Assembly: GCA_023392285.1 (NCBI GenBank)
Contig: JAEVZK010000099.1
Coordinates: 1-16,914 of the forward strand
Source: Armatimonadota bacterium
GTDB taxonomy: Bacteria; Armatimonadota; Fimbriimonadia; Fimbriimonadales; Fimbriimonadaceae
Length of the DNA stretch: 16,914 nucleotides
Reading direction: 5' to 3'
Shown here: positions 6,777-13,267 of the stretch, piece by piece
How positions within the stretch are numbered: the first letter of the stretch is position 1
Layout of the letters: each line of letters begins with the position of its first letter
The notes under the pieces: generated by a model
What the model was told of the DNA's origin: nothing
The model's database searches: none
What the model saw: the letters and a program-made list of their open reading frames with translations, nothing else
Translations under genes and position numbers: made by a program

Positions 6777-8219
6777 ATGGCCTATGAACCGGCGTTGCCG
6801 AGAGTGATTCAGGGTGGAATGGGAGTGGCGGTTTCCAGTTGGAAGCTCGCCCGCGCCGTTTCCGAGCGAGGGCAGTTGGGTGTGGTGTCCAGCACCGGCA
6901 TCGATGCGGTGCTAGTGCGGAGGCTTCAGCTTGGTGATGTTGGCGGGCATGTGCGGCGTGCGCTCAACCGCTTTCCCGATCGAGATGCCGCGGATGCTGT
7001 CTACGAGCGCTTCTTCATCGAGGGCGGGATTGAACCCAATCGACCATTTAAAGCTAAGCCGATTTTCACCTATCCACTCACGGAAGCGGTCACCAAGCTC
7101 CTGATGGTTGCGAACTTCGTGGAAGTCTTTCTCGCGAAGGAAGGGCATCGCGGCGTCGTGGGGATTAATCTTCTTGAGAAGATTCAGATGCCAACGTTGC
7201 CGTCGCTCCTCGGTGCGATGCTTGCCGGTGTGGATTTTGTGCTCATGGGAGCCGGTATTCCCCGCGCGATCCCCGGCGTTCTGGATATGTTGTCCGCCGG
7301 AGACGAGGCGACTATGCCGCTTACGGTGACAGGCGCAAGCGAGGAGTTCCGAGTGCGACTCAGTCCACGAGGCTTGTTGCCCGAGGTGCGTTTCCCCTTG
7401 CGCAGGCCGAAATTCTTGGCCATCGTTGCCTCCTCGGTTCTGGCCACCACGTTGGCGCGAAAGGGAAATCCTCCTCCAGATGGTTTTGTTTTGGAACTTC
7501 CGAGTGCTGGCGGGCACAACGCTCCCCCTCGCGGGGCACTTCAGCTCGATGCGAGTGGGCAACCGATTTACGGCCCGCGCGATGCTCCAAGCTTTGGCGA
7601 GCTTCAGGAAACGGGGCTGCCGTTCTGGCTTGCCGGATCATTTGGCAAACCAGGCATGCTTGAGAGGGCCATCGCGCTAGGCGCGCAGGGGATACAGGTT
7701 GGAACCGCCTTCGCATTCTGTGATGAATCCGGAATCGACCCCAATCTCAAAGCGACGATCCTAAACCTTTCGGCGCGAGACAGCGCGCATACCTTTACCG
7801 ACCCCAAGGCTTCGCCCACAGGCTTTCCCTTCAAACTTGTGGATGTCGAGCGCACTCTCTCTGACCGAGCGGTGTACGAGGGGCGAAGTCGCGTTTGCGA
7901 CCTGGGCTACTTACGGCAACTCTATGAAAGGCCTGACGGCAAGATCGGTTTTCGTTGCCCGGCCGAGCCGGTGGAGGACTTCATTGCCAAAGGTGGCGAA
8001 GCTTCCGATACCGTGGATCGCAAGTGCCTTTGCAACGGGCTTGTCGCCACAATTGGCCTTGGACAGCGCCACAAGGATGGCACAGTCGAACCAGCGATGG
8101 TGACTGCTGGCGATGATGTTCGAAACGTGTCAGCCTTTGTGCCGTTTGGGCGGCGCAGCTACTCCGCGGCTGACGTTTTGGATATGCTCCTTGCCCCGAA
8201 CTCCGAAGGCAACGATTGA
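6777..8219 (+). CDS. Nitronate monooxygenase/2-nitropropane dioxygenase-like FMN protein with a C-terminal Cys-rich extension
   Basis: A TIM-barrel FMN oxidoreductase. PRVIQGGMGVAVSSWKLA (8-25), GGHNAPPRG (245-253) and ALGAQGIQVGTAFAF (300-314) are the FMN and phosphate-binding signatures of the NMO/FabK-like family. At 480 aa it is well above the usual 310-360 aa. The extra C-terminal part holds four cysteines, Cys374, Cys394, Cys417 and Cys419 (RKCLCNG), which could bind an Fe-S cluster or zinc. Family enzymes oxidise nitronates or act as NAD(P)H-flavin oxidoreductases. Beside a nitrate-reductase-like enzyme and a cytochrome b, an electron-transfer role is my inference, not shown. ATG 6777 is needed to keep the conserved N-terminus; GAGG lies too close to be a good ribosome site. 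It has its own candidate regulator site 33 nt upstream. Confidence 0.88.
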   Translation: MAYEPALPRVIQGGMGVAVSSWKLARAVSERGQLGVVSSTGIDAVLVRRLQLGDVGGHVRRALNRFPDRDAADAVYERFFIEGGIEPNRPFKAKPIFTYPLTEAVTKLLMVANFVEVFLAKEGHRGVVGINLLEKIQMPTLPSLLGAMLAGVDFVLMGAGIPRAIPGVLDMLSAGDEATMPLTVTGASEEFRVRLSPRGLLPEVRFPLRRPKFLAIVASSVLATTLARKGNPPPDGFVLELPSAGGHNAPPRGALQLDASGQPIYGPRDAPSFGELQETGLPFWLAGSFGKPGMLERAIALGAQGIQVGTAFAFCDESGIDPNLKATILNLSARDSAHTFTDPKASPTGFPFKLVDVERTLSDRAVYEGRSRVCDLGYLRQLYERPDGKIGFRCPAEPVEDFIAKGGEASDTVDRKCLCNGLVATIGLGQRHKDGTVEPAMVTAGDDVRNVSAFVPFGRRSYSAADVLDMLLAPNSEGND

Positions 8220-8378
8220 TAACGATGGACAGCGTCCAATAAGATTCGCGTTTACTTTTGCGGCTAATGAGAATCACTTCACGGTGAAGGGATGGCGCGA
8301 ATAAACGGGGACAGAAAGAGCCTAGGATGATCCACGTCATAGTAAAAATCACTCCTTAAAGCGTAGGATCAAGTGAGC
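8220..8378. other. Intergenic region before the molybdoenzyme gene
   Basis: This stretch holds a short symmetric element, CTTCACGGTGAAG (8277-8289), of unknown meaning. Further down are regulator site 5 (8327-8340) and the -10-like hexamer TAGGAT (8364-8369). No small gene or convincing terminator was seen. Confidence 0.5.
8327..8340. promoter_or_regulatory. Candidate Crp/Fnr-type site 5 (ATGA-N6-TCAT), promoter of the molybdoenzyme operon
   Basis: The sequence is ATGATCCACGTCAT, followed by AG. The centre is 8333.5. TAGGAT (8364-8369) begins 30.5 bp downstream, predicting transcription from about 8376 and favouring ATG 8379 over GTG 8373 as the start. It would control the molybdoenzyme and the abutting hemerythrin-like gene. 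Confidence 0.78.
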
Positions 8379-10724
8379 ATGGCAAAACTGCCCATACCCG
8401 TTGAGCAAATCAATACTGAGTTTGGACCTCATCTAAACTATGAGCCCCCCGGCGGGTGGAGAGGTCGAGGAGAGCCGGAGAAGCTTGTCAAGACTCACTG
8501 CTGCTTCTGCGGCCAGCAGTGTGGCATTCAACTGAAAGTTCGGGACAATAAGGTGATCGGCTTCGAACCGTGGGAAGACTTTCCCTTCAATCGTGGCAAG
8601 CTATGCCCCAAGGGCGTCAAGCGCTACATGCAAGATAACCATCCTGACCGCCTGCTCGCCCCACTGAAGAGGGTAGAAGGGCAAGGCTTTCTTCAGACGA
8701 CTTGGGAAGAAGCGTTCGAAAAGACGATCGGCGAGATCAAGCGCATCCAAGAGAAATATGGGAAGAATTCTGTCGCCATGCTCAGCGGCGTTTCATTGAC
8801 CAACGAAAAGAGCTATTTAGTTGGGAAGTTTGCGCGACTGGCGCTGCAGACGAAGAACTTGGACTACAACGGACGGCTCTGCATGGTCAGCGCGGGAGCG
8901 GGCAACAAGAAGGCTTTTGGAATAGACCGCGCCGCTAACTATTGGCAAGACATTCTCGGCGCGGAGGTGATCATCTGCGCGGGAACCAATGTTGCAGAGT
9001 GCTCACCCATCACGACCGATTACATCTGGCGAGCTCGAGATCGGGGCGCGAAGCTCATCATGGTCGACCCGAGGGTCACGCCGTTAGCGCGAACGTGTGA
9101 TCTGCACCTGCCGGTGAAGCCGGGTGCGGACACTGCGCTCTTCAACGCGATGCTGCGCATCCTCATCGAAGAGGGTTATACGGACCAGGAATTTATTGAA
9201 ACGTGGACCTCGGGCTGGGAGGAAACTAAAGCTGCTGCGATGGCCATGAGCGTCGAAGAGGCGAGCCGCATCAGCGGAGTCGATGTGGACGACATTTTCA
9301 GGGCCGCTCGCATGTGGGGGCGAGCCAAGACCAGCTTCCTCCTGCACGCGCGTGGGATTGAACATCACACGAAGGGTGTGGATAACGTGATCAGCTGCAT
9401 CAATTTGGTTCTGGCGACAGGTCGAATCGGCCGTGCCGGGTGCGGTTACGGGACGATCACCGGCCAAGGTAACGGCCAAGGCGGTCGAGAACACGGCCAC
9501 AAGTGCGATCAGCTTCCGGGAAATCGAGACATCGAGAATCCGGAGCATCGTGAATACATCGCCAAAGTCTGGGGCATTCCAGAAAGTGAACTGCCTCACA
9601 AGGGAAGTACCGCCCAAGAGCTAATGAACATGATCCATGCGGGCGAGATCAAGGCGCTCATCTCGATCTGCTTCAATCCAGTCGTCTCGTTACCCGACGT
9701 GAACTTCACCCATGAGGCGCTGGACAAACTGGAGCACTACACCGCAATCGACTTCTTCCTCAATGAAACTGCTTTTCATGCGGACATCGTCCTTCCTGGT
9801 TCATTGCACGAGGAAGAGGAAGGAACGTCAACGTCGGCTGAGGGCCGCGTCATCAAGATTAATAAGGCGATTGATCCCCCGGGAGAGGCTCGAACCGACA
9901 CTTGGATCTTGCTTGAAATCGCACGAAGGCTCGGCCGGGGCCAATACTTCGATCATTTCAAATGCAGCGAAGACATTTTCAACGAACTGCGAGTTGCTTC
10001 GAAGGGAGGAACTGCCGACTATTACGGGATCACGTACGACCGGATTGTGGCGGAGAAGGGCGTCTTCTGGCCTTGCCCCGAAATCGGACATCCCGGCACG
10101 CGGCGGCTTTTCGAAGATCCCACTTTGCCAATCCAAGACAGCACCCCTGAGGATCTCAGCGGGCGAGTTCCGCGGCACGCAATCGATGAGGGACGGTGTA
10201 CGCAGCCTTATGCGCGCCGATTCTACACGCCTGATGGAAAGGCTCACTTCAACCCGATCGTCTACCGACCGAGCGCCGAGGAGCCCGATGAGGAATATCC
10301 AATCATCCTGACGACGGGCCGAGTCGTGAGCCAATATCTCAGCGGCACGCAGACCCGCAGAATCGGAGGTTTGGTCGATCTTTGCCCTGAGCCATACGTC
10401 GAAATTCACCCGACCCTAGCCGCGCAGTACGGCATTGCTGATGGGCACGCCATGCGAGTCACGAGTCGGCGTGGAGAAGTCGTCCTCAAGGCGAAGGTCG
10501 TAACGACGATTCGGCCCGACACGGTCTTCATTCCCTACCACTGGGCGGGCAAAAAGAGTGCAAACATCCTAACGAATCGTGCCCTCGATCCGATCAGCAA
10601 GATTCCTGAGTTCAAGAAATCGGTCGTGAAAATCGAGAGAGCAAATGATTCTGAATTGCCGCCGGCACCCGAAGTGCAGGGCGATCGGCAGGGAAGGACC
10701 GCAACCGAAACGAGCGCAGACTAG
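8379..10724 (+). CDS. NarB/NapA-like bis-MGD molybdopterin oxidoreductase (probable nitrate reductase catalytic subunit)
   Basis: The 781-aa catalytic subunit has a Cys-x2-Cys-x3-Cys-x27-Cys [4Fe-4S] motif (Cys41, 44, 48 and 76 from this start), CPKG carrying the conserved Lys, and NGRLCMVSAG, whose Cys168 is the expected Mo ligand as in NarB and NapA. TGQGNGQGGREHG parallels NarB TGQPNAMGGREVG, and the DPISKIPEFKKSVVKIE end is typical of NapA/NarB. Formate dehydrogenases usually show VCH at the Mo ligand, so nitrate reductase is favoured but not proven. No Tat signal is present, so it should be cytoplasmic. It has no NADH-binding or second Fe-S domain and needs an external donor, plausibly the NarI-like protein. 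GTG at 8373 is an alternative start, but it lies before the predicted transcription start. A hemerythrin-like gene abuts the stop codon. Confidence 0.9.
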   Translation: MAKLPIPVEQINTEFGPHLNYEPPGGWRGRGEPEKLVKTHCCFCGQQCGIQLKVRDNKVIGFEPWEDFPFNRGKLCPKGVKRYMQDNHPDRLLAPLKRVEGQGFLQTTWEEAFEKTIGEIKRIQEKYGKNSVAMLSGVSLTNEKSYLVGKFARLALQTKNLDYNGRLCMVSAGAGNKKAFGIDRAANYWQDILGAEVIICAGTNVAECSPITTDYIWRARDRGAKLIMVDPRVTPLARTCDLHLPVKPGADTALFNAMLRILIEEGYTDQEFIETWTSGWEETKAAAMAMSVEEASRISGVDVDDIFRAARMWGRAKTSFLLHARGIEHHTKGVDNVISCINLVLATGRIGRAGCGYGTITGQGNGQGGREHGHKCDQLPGNRDIENPEHREYIAKVWGIPESELPHKGSTAQELMNMIHAGEIKALISICFNPVVSLPDVNFTHEALDKLEHYTAIDFFLNETAFHADIVLPGSLHEEEEGTSTSAEGRVIKINKAIDPPGEARTDTWILLEIARRLGRGQYFDHFKCSEDIFNELRVASKGGTADYYGITYDRIVAEKGVFWPCPEIGHPGTRRLFEDPTLPIQDSTPEDLSGRVPRHAIDEGRCTQPYARRFYTPDGKAHFNPIVYRPSAEEPDEEYPIILTTGRVVSQYLSGTQTRRIGGLVDLCPEPYVEIHPTLAAQYGIADGHAMRVTSRRGEVVLKAKVVTTIRPDTVFIPYHWAGKKSANILTNRALDPISKIPEFKKSVVKIERANDSELPPAPEVQGDRQGRTATETSAD

Positions 10725-11177
10725 ATGAAACGGCATCCCAGTCTGGCGCCTTTTTCGCGGGATCACAATGTGGGGCTGGTTCTGGGAAGGCAGCTGGAGT
10801 TGGGTCGGGAAGGCGCAGACGTCGACTTCTTGAAGGCGTGGCACGAGGAAATGAGTGACCACTTCGACGAGGAGGAAGAGCTGCTGCTCAAGTTGTGCTC
10901 GCCCCAGTCCGCCGAGCGTTTGCTGCGTGAGCATCTTGAGATTCGCGCTCTCGTTGCTGGCTTGGAATCAGGGGACCTTGGCGTCACGCCTGAACTGGGA
11001 AGGTATTTGGAGCGCCATATCCGCTGGGAAGAACGCGAACTGTTTGTGGAGATCGAGACTTCTTGTTCAGAAGCTCAACTGCAGGAGCTTGCGGTACACA
11101 CGCTGGAATTGGAGAAGCGTCGCGCCAGTTCAACCGCCGCTCCGCGGCGTGGCGAGCTGAACCAAAGGCAGCCTTGA
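10725..11177 (+). CDS. Hemerythrin-like HHE-domain protein
   Basis: A 150-aa four-helix-bundle protein with spaced di-iron ligand candidates: His14 (RDHNVG), His46 and Glu50 (HFDEEE), His70 (REHLEI), and His98 with Glu102 or Glu103 (HIRWEERELF). Such domains bind O2 or NO or store iron; RIC/YtfE members repair nitrosatively damaged Fe-S clusters, but this protein lacks their N-terminal domain. The ATG follows the molybdoenzyme TAG with no gap and no Shine-Dalgarno sequence, so it is almost certainly co-transcribed and translated by re-initiation. NO/O2 sensing, scavenging or protection of the Mo/Fe-S enzyme is a reasonable inference. The C-terminal 25 residues are Arg-rich and low in conserved features. 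Confidence 0.87.
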   Translation: MKRHPSLAPFSRDHNVGLVLGRQLELGREGADVDFLKAWHEEMSDHFDEEEELLLKLCSPQSAERLLREHLEIRALVAGLESGDLGVTPELGRYLERHIRWEERELFVEIETSCSEAQLQELAVHTLELEKRRASSTAAPRRGELNQRQP

Positions 11178-11202
11178 TCCCGTTGCCGGTAAAATGGCAC
11201 CC

Positions 11203-11313
11203 ATGTCAAAGCGTTCCCTTCTTCAGCCGAAGCTCAAGTATTCCACTCGCCACGCCAAGCGCAAAGCCAAGCAGGTTCGAAAGGGTGGCAAGAAGCTCCA
11301 GTCCAGCCGCTAA
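11203..11313 (+). CDS. Very basic 36-aa small protein, unrecognised
   Basis: A short open frame, MSKRSLLQPKLKY...KKLQSSR, of which more than a third is Lys or Arg. It has no hydrophobic segment. The composition resembles small ribosomal or nucleic-acid-binding proteins, but I recognise no family. ATG 11203 is preferred over ATG 11194 because TAAAAT (11190-11195) lies 7 nt before it, the same arrangement as in other apparently leaderless genes here; 11194 would fall inside that hexamer. It sits 25 bp after the hemerythrin-like gene and ends 9 bp before the convergent peptidase gene. It may be a real small protein or a chance frame; its position between two genes and its clean basic composition favour a gene. 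Confidence 0.55.
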   Translation: MSKRSLLQPKLKYSTRHAKRKAKQVRKGGKKLQSSR

Positions 11314-11322
11314 CGAATCGCT

Positions 11323-13173
11323 TTAGCGCATCGCTGCGGTAAGAGAGCCTTTTCCGCCCACGATCGGCAGCATCAGGTGAGATCCGGTTAGGTCTATGCT
11401 CAGCTTAGTTCCTGGAGCTGGCCACAACGTGAAGTCGTGGTCGCTTGAGAAGATCATGAGACCGATGCGTTTGCCCGCGGGGATGATCTGATCGTCAGGC
11501 TGCAGATCAAACGTCATCGAGACGAACTTGCCCGGTGTGAGAGGACGACCCGGCTCCATCGAGTGAAAATCTCCGCCATTGAGCGCGCTAGCGTTTTGAG
11601 GATCGGCCCAGCCGCGCGTGATCAAATTCTGTGAACCGATCCGCCCGCCAGTCCACGGTAACTGAACAAGGTACACCGACAGGTTCGCCGCTGCTTTGCT
11701 CGATGCGAGCTTTAACGTAATTTGCGGATAACCGGAAATGTGAACCGGCTTCGTCAAAACTGGTGTCGCGTAAATCAGCCGGTTCGGCGAGGAAGCGGCC
11801 GCGGCAAGTTCGGGTGCCGCGATGGACACATCATCGACCAGGGACTCGATCGCCTGCTTTTGGACTTTTGACCCCATGAGCGTGCCAGATTTGGCTCCGC
11901 CCGCGCCGAGAAACAGATCGACTGGATGCGCATCCGGATTCGGATAGTCAGCGTATTCTGTTGGCGTTCGCTCACCTTCTCGAACGATGTAGGCTTTTGG
12001 CCCGTTCTCAACCCCGTTCTGAATACCGTAAAGGAACCGCGTGAACCACTTGTTCATGAGCGGGAAGGGCGGCTCGCCACCGTGTCCTCCCTGGTGCCAA
12101 TATTGAACAAGTGGAACTCGGCCCTTGAGGGCCATGCTGATGCGAGCGGAGTGCTCGGGGACGACATTCCAGTCGTTGAGGCCGTGAGCGATCATCACCG
12201 CGCACTTGATATTCTTCGTAAGCGGTAGCAAGTCCCGATCAGCCCAGAAGGGATTGTAATCGCCCGACTGCCGGTCTTGATACTTGCGAAATTCCCCGTC
12301 ACGATAGAGGCGGATCGAAGTCGGGCGAACCGCTGGATCGCCGCTATCGATGAAGTCGAAAAGCGCATCGACATCCTCACCCAAATATCCGCCCGGGCTG
12401 CGCACCAGGCCGTTTGATCGATAGTAGTGATAGTACGACGTGTTAGGTGAAACCGGAATGATCGCCTCCAGCCCTTCCACTCCGGTGGTCGCGGCGGCCA
12501 GAGGAATCGTGCCGTTGTAAGACGTTCCCGTCATTCCGACTTTGCCGGTGCACCACGTCGCCCGGATCTCAGTAGTCCCATCAGGCGAAGTAAAGCCGCG
12601 GGCACGACCATTCAGCCAGTCGATCACGGCCTTCGGCGCGAGCCGCTCGGGTGCGCCTCCTACGGTGGGCGAGCCTTGCGATCTACCGGTTCCTGGCGCT
12701 TCGGAATGGACCACCGCAAAACCGCGAGGGACCCACGTGGAGACAAATTCGCGCGATATCATCGTCCGGTTGGCATCGTAAGGAATGTCCGGATGGAAGG
12801 TGCGCAAAGGAGACGGAGCACCAAGTTCCTGTTTGACGTTCCAGTTGATGTCGCCATTGCCAATGCCCGCAAAATAGGGGGAGGATTCATAGATGACTGG
12901 AACTTTCAGACCCTCTGTGTCAGTCTGCTTCTGACGCCATACGTCGACGTGAACGCGGTCCCGCTTTCCGTTTTGGTCGGAATCGAACTCCGTTTCAACC
13001 CAGAGGTTCTCCTGGATCCAATCCTTGGGCTCATTGAAGGCAGGCACTACCTGCGCCTGACCGTCAACGAAGACCGGCTTCGACGGACTTTCCTGAGTCG
13101 AGGTGAGGGGAGCGAGAGCTACACAGGACAAGCTCGCGAGGGCATGCACGAAGGTTAAGGGGCGGAGCGCCAT
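11323..13173 (-). CDS. Secreted Xaa-Pro dipeptidyl-peptidase-like hydrolase (S15/CocE-NonD family)
   Basis: A 616-aa alpha/beta-hydrolase. The N-terminus (about 1-26) is a short basic stretch followed by a hydrophobic run, read as an export signal; Cys17 in it does not make a good lipobox. Nucleophile Ser218 is in GMTGTSYNG, Asp334 in HGLNDWNV and His364 in GGHGG. The hydrolase core spans about 50-370, and a galactose-binding-like jelly roll about 410-610 ends it, as in PepX and CocE. PepX removes N-terminal Xaa-Pro dipeptides; CocE and acyl-hydrolase relatives share the fold, so substrate is not certain. The promoter on the minus strand is good (see 13183-13211), with a predicted leader of about 3 nt. 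No regulator palindrome is present, so it appears unrelated to the Mo block. Confidence 0.88.
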   Translation of the reverse strand: MALRPLTFVHALASLSCVALAPLTSTQESPSKPVFVDGQAQVVPAFNEPKDWIQENLWVETEFDSDQNGKRDRVHVDVWRQKQTDTEGLKVPVIYESSPYFAGIGNGDINWNVKQELGAPSPLRTFHPDIPYDANRTMISREFVSTWVPRGFAVVHSEAPGTGRSQGSPTVGGAPERLAPKAVIDWLNGRARGFTSPDGTTEIRATWCTGKVGMTGTSYNGTIPLAAATTGVEGLEAIIPVSPNTSYYHYYRSNGLVRSPGGYLGEDVDALFDFIDSGDPAVRPTSIRLYRDGEFRKYQDRQSGDYNPFWADRDLLPLTKNIKCAVMIAHGLNDWNVVPEHSARISMALKGRVPLVQYWHQGGHGGEPPFPLMNKWFTRFLYGIQNGVENGPKAYIVREGERTPTEYADYPNPDAHPVDLFLGAGGAKSGTLMGSKVQKQAIESLVDDVSIAAPELAAAASSPNRLIYATPVLTKPVHISGYPQITLKLASSKAAANLSVYLVQLPWTGGRIGSQNLITRGWADPQNASALNGGDFHSMEPGRPLTPGKFVSMTFDLQPDDQIIPAGKRIGLMIFSSDHDFTLWPAPGTKLSIDLTGSHLMLPIVGGKGSLTAAMR

Positions 13174-13182
13174 TTCAAGTTC

Positions 13183-13211
13183 AGTATGCCAGAGGCAGCC
13201 AGATAAGACAA
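13183..13211 (-). promoter_or_regulatory. Sigma-70-like promoter of the S15 peptidase gene
   Basis: On the minus strand, TTGTCT (13211-13206) and CATACT (13188-13183) are separated by exactly 17 nt, with TG one base before the -10 (extended -10). The implied transcription start near 13176 is about 3 nt before the ATG at 13173, so the mRNA would be almost leaderless. Confidence 0.6.
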
Positions 13212-13255
13212 ACGCGTTTTCTTGTCCACGCGGTCATGCCTTGTATGCCTATAAG

Positions 13256-13261
13256 TAGACT
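13256..13261 (+). promoter_or_regulatory. -10-like TAGACT, 6 nt before the phospholipase C ATG
   Basis: TAGACT-N6-ATG has the layout of a leaderless gene and the same hexamer as at mobA. The upstream TATAAG (13250-13255) is an alternative -10. No convincing -35 was found at 16-18 bp for either. Confidence 0.45.
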
Positions 13262-13267
13262 TACCTC

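Noticed and set aside
8277..8289. CTTCACGGTGAAG as a terminator or operator
   Set aside because: With a 1-nt centre and no U-tract it cannot be an intrinsic terminator. It occurs once and has no known match, so it is only mentioned with the gap.
11311..11340. Hairpin between the convergent small-protein and peptidase genes as a terminator
   Set aside because: Only a 4-bp CGCT/AGCG stem could be drawn, without a T-run; too weak to report.
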